Shown here: piece after piece, positions 40,086 through 48,704 of the stretch
Position numbering within the stretch: position 1 is the stretch's first letter
How the letters are laid out: each line of letters begins with the position of its first letter
Assembly: GCA_937996235.1 (NCBI GenBank)
Contig: CALKVK010000016.1
Span: 62,001-126,000, forward strand
DNA length: 64,000 nt
From: an uncultured bacterium
GTDB taxonomy: Bacteria > Planctomycetota > JAJSAM01 > JAJVHW01
Direction: 5' to 3'
Notes under the pieces: generated by a model
Told to the model about the DNA's origin: nothing
The model's input: only the letters and a program-made list of their open reading frames with translations
Database searches by the model: none
Translations under genes and position numbers: made by a program

Positions 40086-42167
40086 ATGAGCACGATCCAG
40101 TGTCCCGGCTGCGGCGGTCAGTTCCCGCTGGCGCAGGTCGCGCAGTACGCGCAGTTCACGTGCAGCGTCTGCGGCGGCACCGTCGTGGTCCCGACGGCGG
40201 TGCCCGTGGCACCTCCCGCGCGCACGCCGGCCGCCGCGCCGCCGGCCGAGCGCACGGCGCAGGCGGCGCGTCCGCCGTCGGCGCAGCGCGTCGCCGCGGA
40301 GCCGCGCACGACGGCGACGCGACGGGCCGCGGCGGCTCCTGCGGAGCCCGAGCGCGCGCGCGGGGCGCGTCGCGGCCGCGAGGCGGAGCCGGCGTCGAAG
40401 CGCACGGGGCTGCTCGTGGGTGGTGGCGTCGGCGGTCTCGCCCTCGTCGCGCTGATCGTCGTGCTCGCTGCGCGCGGCGGCGACGCCCCGACGAGCGGGA
40501 CGAACTCGACGAGCACGGCGACGGCGCCGAGCGGGGTGCCCGCGACGGTGAAGGAGCCCGAGCGCGACGCAGCCGCGTGGGACGGACTCGCCCCGTCGGC
40601 GCGGGCGGACCGCATCGCCGAGCTGCTCGCGCTCGCGGACTCCGCCGACGACGCGACGCTGCGCCTCGCGTGCGCCGCGCTGAAGGAGCGCGGCGCGGAC
40701 CAGGGCGCGCGCGACATCGCCACGCGCTACCTCGTGCGCAACGCGACGAGCCCGTGGGCGAACGACGTGCTCGGCCGACGCGAACTCGCCGGCGCGATCC
40801 GTTCGACGCTCGCCACGTGCGAGTTGGCGCTCGACGCGAAGGCCGACGCCGCGGAGCAACTGAAGGAGATGCTCGCGGAGCACACGCAGTCGTCGAAGTC
40901 GTGGTGGGCGGAGGGCCTCGATCGCGAGGAGGCCGAGGCGCTGCTCGAGGAGGTGGTGCGCGTCAACGCCGAGCTCGAGAACTCCGAGGCCGCGCGCGCG
41001 CGCGCCCACTGGGTCGCGTACCAGCGCGCGATCGAGGTGATGCGCGACTACCCGACGGTGCACGACCACGTCGGGCCGTACCTGATCTTCGTGCAGGTGC
41101 AGGCGCCGGTCGGCACGCGCGTGCGGGACGCGAAGCCGGAGGACGTCGCGAACGCGAAGAAGGTGCTCGCGAAGAACGTGGAGCTGTTCCGCAACCTGTA
41201 CGAGGGCTGGATGACCGAGATGGCGCCGGTGTTCGGCTTCCGGCGCCTCACCGCCGACAACGTCGACTCGAAGTCGGTGCTGAAGGTGAACGTGTTCGCC
41301 GACGGGAAGGCGTACGCAGAGTTCAACGAGGCGATCGGCAGCGGCATCGCGTCGATGGCGCGGGCCTACTACTCGATGATGGAGCCGCGCTTCATCTGCA
41401 CGTACGACGGCGGCAACGCCGAGGACGGCGAGCACGAGGGCTACACGAACCAGGTGCAGTGCCACGAGGCGACGCACCAGCTCGTGCACTTCTACACGTG
41501 GGACACGACGCGCACGGCCATCGACCGCGAGCCGCCGTGGCTCGACGCCATCGTGCGCCCGCTGTGGAGCACCGAGGGCTTCGCCGAGTTCTTCTCGTCG
41601 CACACCGTGGAGAACGGCACGTATCGCTGGATGCAGCCGCTCGAGGAGCGGATGAAGCAGATCTGGATCTTCGACGAGATCGTGGAGGCGAAGGGCTGGA
41701 AGCCCTGGACCCTCGAGCACCTGCTCTCGATCCGCGACGGCGGCCAGCTGTCGGACTTCTCCGGCGCGCGCGCGCGCCGCCCCGAGGACCACGGGCTCGC
41801 GACGAACGTGATGACGAACTTCTTCTACGCCGACGCGTGGAGCCTCGTGTACTTCCTCTGGTACCACGGTGACGCGACGCCGAAGTACCGCGCGGGCCTG
41901 GTGAAGTACTTCCGCCGCGAGTTCGAACTCGACTACGGACAGGGCTCCGGTCGTCAGCTCGCCGGCGCGCCGCGCCCGATCACCGAGAAGGACTTCTTCG
42001 CGGCGCTGGGCCTCGACACCGACGCGCAGCGTCAGGCGCTGTACGACGAGTGGCGCCGCTGGCAGACCGACTTCGTGGCCGCCCACCGCAAGCCCGAGTG
42101 GGATGCGGAGCGGACGCGCATCCGCGGCTTCCTCCATCTCGACGGCAAGGACGGGGACGGGAAGTAG
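40086..42167 (+). CDS. Zinc-ribbon, membrane-anchored HExxH metallopeptidase-like protein, active-site copy
   Basis: A 693-residue protein. AGGAGG (40074-40079) is six bases from the ATG at 40086, so the GTG at 40083 is not used. Residues 6-29 form a zinc ribbon (C6, C9, C26, C29). A Pro/Ala/Arg-rich linker leads to one membrane segment at about 109-130. The large C-terminal part includes a gluzincin-type site, H460-E461-A-T-H464, with a third ligand E497 in STEGFAEF. It resembles the DUF1570-type peptidase-like proteins. The zinc ribbon should be cytoplasmic and the catalytic-like part outside. A diverged paralogue follows directly. Confidence 0.75.
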   Translation: MSTIQCPGCGGQFPLAQVAQYAQFTCSVCGGTVVVPTAVPVAPPARTPAAAPPAERTAQAARPPSAQRVAAEPRTTATRRAAAAPAEPERARGARRGREAEPASKRTGLLVGGGVGGLALVALIVVLAARGGDAPTSGTNSTSTATAPSGVPATVKEPERDAAAWDGLAPSARADRIAELLALADSADDATLRLACAALKERGADQGARDIATRYLVRNATSPWANDVLGRRELAGAIRSTLATCELALDAKADAAEQLKEMLAEHTQSSKSWWAEGLDREEAEALLEEVVRVNAELENSEAARARAHWVAYQRAIEVMRDYPTVHDHVGPYLIFVQVQAPVGTRVRDAKPEDVANAKKVLAKNVELFRNLYEGWMTEMAPVFGFRRLTADNVDSKSVLKVNVFADGKAYAEFNEAIGSGIASMARAYYSMMEPRFICTYDGGNAEDGEHEGYTNQVQCHEATHQLVHFYTWDTTRTAIDREPPWLDAIVRPLWSTEGFAEFFSSHTVENGTYRWMQPLEERMKQIWIFDEIVEAKGWKPWTLEHLLSIRDGGQLSDFSGARARRPEDHGLATNVMTNFFYADAWSLVYFLWYHGDATPKYRAGLVKYFRREFELDYGQGSGRQLAGAPRPITEKDFFAALGLDTDAQRQALYDEWRRWQTDFVAAHRKPEWDAERTRIRGFLHLDGKDGDGK

Positions 42168-42172
42168 CGATC

Positions 42173-42205
42173 CTCGGGCGTCCGTCCCCGACGATCGCGC
42201 AGGAT
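42173..42205 (+). promoter_or_regulatory. Conserved 33-bp upstream box, copy B
   Basis: Second copy of the box at 40004-40036, starting six bases after the stop codon of the first paralogue and 52 bases before the ATG at 42257. Confidence 0.55.
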
Positions 42206-42256
42206 GGGGTGCGGGGGAGAGCGCCCCGGACGGACTCGCCCGCGAGGAGGCACGCG

Positions 42257-44251
42257 ATGAACACGATCCGCTGTCAGGGTTGCGGCGGGGAGTACCCGTA
42301 CGAGCAGGTGGCGCACTTCGCGCAGTTCGTGTGCAGCGCGTGCGGCGGCACGGTCGTGGTTCCGGCGACGACGCCGATCGCGATGCCGGCGCGACCGACC
42401 GGCGTGCCCGTGGCGCGACCGGTCGACCCGCCGCCGCGCCGCGCCGCCGCGCCCGCAGCGCCCGGCGGCGGCGCGGGACGCCCGCGCCGTCCGCGCCGAC
42501 GGCTTCCGGGCGCATCGCAGCCGCCGGTCGTCGTCGTCGGTGCCGTCATCGGCGGCCTGGCACTCGTCGCCGCGGTCGTGGTGATGGCGCGACGTGGCGG
42601 CGACGCGCCGTCCGGCGACACGGCCGCGGTGCCCTCCGCGGGCGCGTCCACCAAGGTCGCGGCTCCGGCGGCGACGAAGGAGCCCGAGCGCGACGCGGGT
42701 GCGTGGGCGCGCCTCGCCCCGGCCGCGCGCGCGAGCCGGATCGCGGAGCTGCTCGCTCTCGCGGACACCGCCGACGACACGGCGCTCCGTCTGAGCTGCG
42801 TCGGACTGCAGCAGCGCGGCGCGGAGGAGTCCGCGCGCGAGATCGCGGCGCGCTATCTCCAGCGCAATCCGACGAGCGTGTGGGCGAACGAGCTGCGCGG
42901 CCGTCGCGAGGTCACGGCGCCGATCCGCGAGACCCTCGACTCCTGCGAGTACGCGCGGGACGCGGACATCGACGCCGCGCGGCGTCTCGAGGACCTGCTC
43001 GAGGAGCACACGCAGACCGCGAAGACGTGGTGGGTGGAGGGGGCGGAGCGCGACGAGATCGAGGCGCTGCTGGCGGAGGTGGTGCGCGAGAACGCCGAGC
43101 TCGAGCACTCAGAAGCGGCGCGCGCACGCGCACACTGGGTCGCCTACCGGCGCACGGTACCGGTCCTGCGGGAGTTCGCGACGGTGGACGACCACGTCGG
43201 TCCGTACCTGATCCTCGCGCAGGTGCCGGCGTCGAAGGGCTCGCGCGTGACGGACGCGAAGCCCGAGGACGTGGAGAAGGCGCGGAAGACGCTCGCGGCC
43301 GGCGTCGAGCTGCACCGCAGCCTCTACGACGCGTGGACGTCGCAGATCGCACCGGTGTTCGGCTTCCGCTGCCTCGGCGCGGACGACGTGGACGCGAACT
43401 CGATGCAGAAGGTGATGATCTTCGCGGACGTCGACACGTACGCGCGCTACCTCGCGTCGATCGGCGACGTCCTCGCGATCGCGACGCGGGCGCGCTACTC
43501 GCTCGACGAGCCGCGCTTCGTGTGCGTGCTCGGCGGCGACGCCTCGCGGCAGGCGGAGTGCCGCGAGACGGCGCGGCAGCTCGTCCAGTTCCACACGTGG
43601 GACACGACGCGCGTCGCCGTCGGCCGCGCGCCCGGGTGGGCCGAGTGCGCCGTGCGTCCGCTGTGGACGTCGGAGGGCTTCCCCGAGTTCTTCGCGTCGC
43701 ACACGGTGAGCGACGGCGTGTACCGCTTCATGCAGCCCAACGAGGAGCACCTGCAGGAGATCTGGATCCTGGCGGAGCTCGCTCAGGGGCTCGGCTGGAA
43801 GCCCTGGACCCTCGACGAGATCGTGTCGCTCCGCGACGCCGACCAGCTCCAGTCCGCCGCACGTGCGCGCGCGGCGCGGCCGACGGACACGCTGCTCGCC
43901 GATGCGGCCATGACCCGCCTCTTCTACGACGACGCGTGGAGCCTCGTGTACTTCCTGTGGTTCCACGGCGAGCCGCAGCCGACGTACCGCGCGGGCTTCG
44001 TGCGCTACCTGCGCCGTGAGTTCGAGCTCGACTTCGGGCAGGGCTCAGGGGGCGCGCGGACGACACGTCCGCGTCAGATCGGCGAGAGCGACTTCTTCGC
44101 GGCGCTCGGCCTCGAGAGCGGCGCGCAGCGCGAGAAGCTCGAACGCGCCTGGCGCGAGTGGCAGGTCGAGATCATCGCCGCGCACCGCAGACCCGAGTGG
44201 GACGCGGAGCGAGATCGCGTGCGCCGGGCGTTCGAGAACGCCGGCAGGTAG
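42257..44251 (+). CDS. Paralogue of the HExxH protein with degenerate zinc site
   Basis: A 664-residue paralogue with the same plan: zinc ribbon (C6, C9, C26, C29), linker, one membrane segment and a large outer domain. The two proteins align along their whole length, e.g. LELLALADxADD-type helices and DAWSLVYFLWxHG. The zinc-binding helix has changed: where copy 1 has HEATH, this one has R436-E437-T-A-R440, so both histidine ligands are lost although the third ligand region (TSEGFPEF) is kept. It is therefore probably a non-catalytic partner. AGGAGG (42245-42250) is six bases upstream of the ATG. Confidence 0.75.
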   Translation: MNTIRCQGCGGEYPYEQVAHFAQFVCSACGGTVVVPATTPIAMPARPTGVPVARPVDPPPRRAAAPAAPGGGAGRPRRPRRRLPGASQPPVVVVGAVIGGLALVAAVVVMARRGGDAPSGDTAAVPSAGASTKVAAPAATKEPERDAGAWARLAPAARASRIAELLALADTADDTALRLSCVGLQQRGAEESAREIAARYLQRNPTSVWANELRGRREVTAPIRETLDSCEYARDADIDAARRLEDLLEEHTQTAKTWWVEGAERDEIEALLAEVVRENAELEHSEAARARAHWVAYRRTVPVLREFATVDDHVGPYLILAQVPASKGSRVTDAKPEDVEKARKTLAAGVELHRSLYDAWTSQIAPVFGFRCLGADDVDANSMQKVMIFADVDTYARYLASIGDVLAIATRARYSLDEPRFVCVLGGDASRQAECRETARQLVQFHTWDTTRVAVGRAPGWAECAVRPLWTSEGFPEFFASHTVSDGVYRFMQPNEEHLQEIWILAELAQGLGWKPWTLDEIVSLRDADQLQSAARARAARPTDTLLADAAMTRLFYDDAWSLVYFLWFHGEPQPTYRAGFVRYLRREFELDFGQGSGGARTTRPRQIGESDFFAALGLESGAQREKLERAWREWQVEIIAAHRRPEWDAERDRVRRAFENAGR

Positions 44252-44253
44252 CT

Positions 44254-44284
44254 CTCGCATCCGGTCCCCGACGATTGCGCGCGT
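44254..44284 (+). repeat. Degenerate third copy of the upstream box
   Basis: After the stop of the second paralogue the sequence CTCGCATCCGGTCCCCGACG and onwards matches the second half of the 33-bp box (about 16 of 17 bases). It marks the end of the tandem duplication unit; no gene follows it. Confidence 0.5.
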
Positions 44285-44382
44285 CGCGACGCAGCTCGTC
44301 GCGCGCTGCGGACGCGCGCGGGCCGCCGGGCGGAGCGCGCGACCGAGGTGCGCACGTCCACCCGGAGCACACGTGCGAGGGC

Positions 44383-46089
44383 TCAGCGCACGACCTCGAC
44401 CACGGCGACGAGCCGCGCGGGGTTCTGGGAGAACGGGCTCGTGCCGAGCGCGAGCTCGGCCTTCCCGCCGCTCGGCACGTGCAGGCTCGTCGTCGCGCGC
44501 CGCACGGCCAGTCCGACGCGCTCGATCGTCCCGAGATCCACCGCGCCGCTCACGATCCCCTCGGGCGCGTCGAGCGTCGCGGCGAAGAGGTCGACGTCGA
44601 CCGTCCAGCCGCCTTCGGTCGGAACCGCGCGCAGGTTCGCGGCGAGCCCGGCCAGCACACCCCGCACGATGGGATCGGCGATCTGCGCCTTCTCTGCGAC
44701 CTCCACGTCGTAGTCGATCACGCGCGATGCGTCGCGGTACGCCGCGAACTGCGCGAAGCGCCCTTCGAGCAGCGTGCCGCGCAGCTCGCCGATGCGCCGC
44801 GCGGGCGCGTCCCCCTCGCGCTCCTCGAGGCGCACGTTCACGGCCACGGGGCGCAGCAGCTCGCGCTCGAAGCGTCGCACGCGCGCGACGATGCCGTCGA
44901 GCCGCTCGGCGGGTCCGGAGACGACGAGCGCGCCGCCGAGGAGACGGTCGAGCGTGGTCGCGTAGATCGAGCCCTCGTCCACCTCGTCGCGTACCGGCGA
45001 GAGCGCCGCGTCGATGACGACCGAGCGGTCCCATGCGGTCTCCGGGCTGCGCACGCCCACTCCCCAGAGCCGCACGAACGAGCCGTCGTTGCGGGTCGCC
45101 GAGAGCTGCGGGTCGCCTTCGTCGTCGCCGTAGGCGCCGACGGGCACGGTGCGGAGCGTTCCTTCGAGGACCGGCGTCGGCGGGTCGGCGAGCCGCAGCA
45201 CGAGCACGTGCACGGAACCGCCGGGCCGGCCGAGGACGAGGGTCGTCGCCGTGCGGGGCGCGAGCACCACGTCGGTCGAGACGGACATCGCGTCGATGTC
45301 CGCCAGCTCGAGCGCGCCGAGCTTCTCCAGCCCGAGCGACAGACGCCGGAGCGGCGCGAGCAGATCGCTGCGCGCGGCGCGCACGCGCACGAGCACGCGA
45401 CCGTCGCTGAGCGGCACCGGACGCAGCAGCGCCGTGACGCCGGGCTGGAGCACGCCGACGACGGGGTCCGCGACCTGTGCCGCCTGGGCGATCTCCACGT
45501 CCACGTCGGCGATGTACGACATCTCGCGCAGCGCCGTCACGGCGGCCCATCGCGCGGCGGGCGTGACGACGGTCAGCGCGTGCGCGCCGCCCGCGTCGTC
45601 GAGCCGCCGCAGCCGGTCGAGCGCAGCAGCGTCCGGGGACGACGGTACCTCGCTGCCCGGCGGGAGCCGCAGCCACTCGGCGTCGATGCGCAGCGGTGTG
45701 CCGCGAGCGCGCCGGAGGACGGCGACGACTGCCTGCGCCCGCTCGCGGGCCGCCGCGTTGCCGCGCACGACGAGCATGCCGGGTTCCGCCGTGACGTCGC
45801 TCGACTCGTCGGCCTGCTCCGTGAAGCTTCTCACGAGCGAGGCGAGCTCGCCGGCGGCGGACGCCGGATCTTCGGGCTCCTGCTCCAGCTCCGCCGCCGC
45901 GGTCTCGGCCTCGGCGCCATGGACGTGCGGGAACAGCGAGCCGACGGAGAAGTCGCTCGGGACGCCGACCGACGTGTTCGCGAAGTCCGAGACGTCGATG
46001 AGGAGCGGCTCCGCGTCGTCGGGCGCAGCGAGCGCGAGCGCACCGGCGCCGGCGACGACGAGAGCGACGAGGCTGTGCGAGAGACGCAT
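44383..46089 (-). CDS. Secreted internally duplicated protein of the sigma-factor operon
   Basis: A 568-residue exported protein (signal peptide ending LALA-AP) starting at ATG 46089 with AAGGAGTCC upstream. Two halves repeat the same pattern: IADVDVEIAQAAQVADPVVGVLQPGVTALLRPV and VIDYDVEVAEKAQIADPIVRGVLAGLAANLRAV, each followed by a strand-rich region. The repeats recall the N-terminal ring-building domains of secretins (N0/STN, NolW type), and an early segment (VTAEPGMLVVRGNAAARERAQAVVAVL) matches that fold well. No C-terminal barrel of a secretin is present. It follows the anti-sigma gene in the same direction, 50 bases away. Confidence 0.65.
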   Translation of the reverse strand: MRLSHSLVALVVAGAGALALAAPDDAEPLLIDVSDFANTSVGVPSDFSVGSLFPHVHGAEAETAAAELEQEPEDPASAAGELASLVRSFTEQADESSDVTAEPGMLVVRGNAAARERAQAVVAVLRRARGTPLRIDAEWLRLPPGSEVPSSPDAAALDRLRRLDDAGGAHALTVVTPAARWAAVTALREMSYIADVDVEIAQAAQVADPVVGVLQPGVTALLRPVPLSDGRVLVRVRAARSDLLAPLRRLSLGLEKLGALELADIDAMSVSTDVVLAPRTATTLVLGRPGGSVHVLVLRLADPPTPVLEGTLRTVPVGAYGDDEGDPQLSATRNDGSFVRLWGVGVRSPETAWDRSVVIDAALSPVRDEVDEGSIYATTLDRLLGGALVVSGPAERLDGIVARVRRFERELLRPVAVNVRLEEREGDAPARRIGELRGTLLEGRFAQFAAYRDASRVIDYDVEVAEKAQIADPIVRGVLAGLAANLRAVPTEGGWTVDVDLFAATLDAPEGIVSGAVDLGTIERVGLAVRRATTSLHVPSGGKAELALGTSPFSQNPARLVAVVEVVR

Positions 46090-46139
46090 GGGACGGACTC
46101 CTTCACGAACGGGGGATTTCGGATTCGCGGGGCGCGGCA

Positions 46140-47981
46140 TCACGGCTGCGCCTCCCACCAACTGCGCCACGCAAGGGCGCGCGGGCCGAGGTCGCGGCCG
46201 GCGAAGCGCGTGAGCGCGCGACGGACGTTCGCGGAGACGCGCTCGTCCTCGGGCGCGAGCAGCGCGGGGACGACGAGTCCCGCGGGCAGGCGCGCGAGCG
46301 CATCGACGACCTCGTCGATCGCGCGCGGCACCTCGAGCAGACGGACGAGCGCGCGTGCGCTCGCCGCGTCCTCGATCTCCGCGAGCGCGGCCGCGACGCG
46401 CGGCACGCGCCGCTCGTCGGCGGCGGCGATGCGTTCGAGCCACGCGACGGCCGCCGCGTGGTGCGTTGCACCGAGCGCCGTCACGACGTCCGGCGCGAGA
46501 CCCGGCACCTCGGCGAGGGGACCGAGCGCCGCCGCGCCGTCCGCTCCGCCGACGGCGCCGAGCGTCGCGACGACGTCGACGAGCAGCGCGCGCGGCCACG
46601 TCGTCGCCGCGAACGCGCGCGCGGTCTCCGCCGTTCCGCAGCGCGCGAGCAGGCGCAGCGCGACGCCCTGTTCGGCGCTCTCGCCGCGCAGCGCACGCTC
46701 GAGCAGGAACGGCTCGGCTGCCGTGCAGCGCTCGAAGGCGGCGGCGACGGCGCCGTCGGTCCCCGCCACGAGCACGGCGTCGAGCGCCGCGCGGAGGGCG
46801 GGCCCGTCACCGATGTCGAGCAGCGCCGACGTCGCGGCGGGCGCCGTGCGCGGCGAGCGCGCGAGCCGCGCGAGGAGCGGCACCGCGCGCGTGTCGCCCG
46901 CCCAGCCGAGCACGCGCGCCGCGGCGCGCGCGCGCAGCGTGTCGCGGCCGTCCGCGGCGTGACGCAGGAAGCGCGCGATCTCGGCCGACCGCTCGCGCGC
47001 GACGGCCCGCGCCGCCACGGAGCGCGGGTCCTGCGCGGCGATCTCGACGAGGAGCTGTGCGCCGGTGGCCGCATCGGCGCGCACGACGGCGTCGAGCAGC
47101 GCGGGCCGCTCCGCGTCGTCGGCCGCGTACCAGCGCTCGGTCAGTGCGGCGGCGGCCTCGGCGCCCCCGACGGCGACGAGCGCGTCGCGCGCCTGCGGTC
47201 CCGCGCCCAGTCCGCGCACGAGCGACGACACGACGCGCGGCCCGCCGCGCGCGGCGAGCACGTCGAGAGCGCGCGCGCCGACGTCGGCGTCGCCGACGAG
47301 CGCGTCGAGCGCGGCGGTGACCTCCGGCGCGGCGACCTGCGTCGCGACGTCGAGGGCCCGCGCGCGCAGCGCGGGGTCGTCGCCGCGCAGCACCTCCGCC
47401 AGCGCCGAGGAGCCCGCGCGCCCGCGCGCCGTGAGCCCGCGCGCGATCTCGTCCACCGCCGTCGCATAGTCGGACGACCCCGGTGCCAGTGCGGCCAGGC
47501 GGCGCCGCAGCGCGGGCCCCGCTCGCGGCGTGGGCGGAGGGATCTCGGGGAGCTGCGGCAGTGCCGCGACGCCGTCCGACGTCGCAGGACCGCGCGCCGG
47601 GACGTGCGAATCGGGCGGCGTCTCCTCCCGGCGCGAGCCGATCTCCACGCCGGGGGCGCTCGGGGGCTCGACGTGCACGGTGCGCCGCACCAGCGCCACG
47701 CTCAGCGCGCCGACGAGGAGCACCGCCGCGGCGCGTCCGAGGAGCGCGGGCGCGGAGGACGCGCGCAACGGCAGCGCGTCGAGCGCGCGCTCCGCTGCAC
47801 CGAGCGGCGGCACGTCGGCCGCGGCGAGCGCCTCCTCGGCGAGCGTCAGCGTCTCCTCGAGCGCGGCGCACGCCGCGCACACGCCGAGGTGCGCCTCGAC
47901 GACGATGCGCCGCTCGAACGCGAGGTCGCCGTCCGCGAGCACCAGCACGTCGTCCTCGAACGGGCAGGCCGCGCGGCTCAT
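46140..47981 (-). CDS. Anti-sigma factor (zf-HC2) with large HEAT-repeat C-terminus
   Basis: A 613-residue protein. Residues 6-38 are a zinc-finger anti-sigma domain with H31-x3-C35-x2-C38. One membrane segment (about residues 75-95) follows, then a Pro-rich linker. The rest is a long array of HEAT-like repeats (PALRARALDVATQVAAPEVTAALDALVGDADV; TRAVPLLARLARSPRTAPAATSALLDIGDG) ending ALAWRSWWEAQP. The N-terminus would hold the sigma factor at the membrane while the outer HEAT domain could receive a signal. Its ATG overlaps the sigma-factor stop (ATGA), as is usual for such pairs. Confidence 0.85.
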   Translation of the reverse strand: MSRAACPFEDDVLVLADGDLAFERRIVVEAHLGVCAACAALEETLTLAEEALAAADVPPLGAAERALDALPLRASSAPALLGRAAAVLLVGALSVALVRRTVHVEPPSAPGVEIGSRREETPPDSHVPARGPATSDGVAALPQLPEIPPPTPRAGPALRRRLAALAPGSSDYATAVDEIARGLTARGRAGSSALAEVLRGDDPALRARALDVATQVAAPEVTAALDALVGDADVGARALDVLAARGGPRVVSSLVRGLGAGPQARDALVAVGGAEAAAALTERWYAADDAERPALLDAVVRADAATGAQLLVEIAAQDPRSVAARAVARERSAEIARFLRHAADGRDTLRARAAARVLGWAGDTRAVPLLARLARSPRTAPAATSALLDIGDGPALRAALDAVLVAGTDGAVAAAFERCTAAEPFLLERALRGESAEQGVALRLLARCGTAETARAFAATTWPRALLVDVVATLGAVGGADGAAALGPLAEVPGLAPDVVTALGATHHAAAVAWLERIAAADERRVPRVAAALAEIEDAASARALVRLLEVPRAIDEVVDALARLPAGLVVPALLAPEDERVSANVRRALTRFAGRDLGPRALAWRSWWEAQP

Positions 47982-48589
47982 GCGGACGCCTCGCCGCTGC
48001 CGCCGCCGAGGTCCACGACGCCGCGCAGTGTCACGGCGAGCCGCTTGCGCGCGGCGACGAGGTTCGCGCGGACGGCGTTGCGCGTGGAGCCGAGCACGTA
48101 CGCGATCTCGTCGTACGGCAGCCCGTGGTCGACGCGCAGGAGCAGCGTCGCACGCTGGACGGGCGGGAGCGCGTCGATGGCGGCGCGCACCGCGTCCTCG
48201 AGGTCGGCGCCGGCCACGAGCGCGTCGGGCCCGAGGTGCAGCGCGGCGACGTCGTCCGGCGTCGCCTCGGTCGGCGCGGCCGGCGGCACGACCTCCGCCG
48301 TACGGCGCCTGCGGCGCAGGGCGTCGAGCGAGCGCGAGACGAGGATGCGGTGCATCCAGGTCGTGAAGCGCGCCTCGCCCCGGAACGTGTCGAGGCGCCG
48401 CCACGCATAGAGCACGGCCTCCTGGGTCGCGTCCTCGGCGTCGTGCCGGTCGCCGAGGAGGCGCAGGGCGAGGCGCTCGAGCTGCGGCGCGGCCTGCCGC
48501 ACGAGCGTGCCGAAGGCGGCGCGATCGCCGCGCTGCGCCTGCTCGACGAGGCGCAGTTCGGGCAGGGGCAGGGCGCGGTCGGAGCTCAT
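47978..48589 (-). CDS. ECF RNA polymerase sigma factor
   Basis: A 203-residue sigma-70-family protein starting at ATG 48589. Region 2 is clear: LLGDRHDAEDATQEAVLYAWRRLDTFRGEARFTTWMHRIL, with the conserved D-A-E-D-A-T-Q-E. A variable linker follows, and region 4 is LPPVQRATLLLRVDHGLPYDEIAYVLGSTRNAVRANLVAARKRL. It lacks regions 1.2 and 3, as expected for ECF. The downstream anti-sigma overlaps it and the secreted repeat protein follows, so the unit is sigma, anti-sigma and an envelope protein. Confidence 0.93.
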   Translation of the reverse strand: MSSDRALPLPELRLVEQAQRGDRAAFGTLVRQAAPQLERLALRLLGDRHDAEDATQEAVLYAWRRLDTFRGEARFTTWMHRILVSRSLDALRRRRRTAEVVPPAAPTEATPDDVAALHLGPDALVAGADLEDAVRAAIDALPPVQRATLLLRVDHGLPYDEIAYVLGSTRNAVRANLVAARKRLAVTLRGVVDLGGGSGEASA

Positions 48590-48704
48590 CCGCAGCGTTG
48601 GGCGTCCGGGGGGACGAGTTCGGTCACATGGATTCCGCGGCGCATCCCGCAGGATCGTGACAGGTCCGCACGCGGCCCCGTCACGTGTGGTTCCATCCGT
48701 CACC

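Noticed and set aside
44251..44383. A terminator between the convergent genes at 44251 and 44383
   Set aside because: Only weak, overlapping stems were found; nothing stood out from the GC-rich background.
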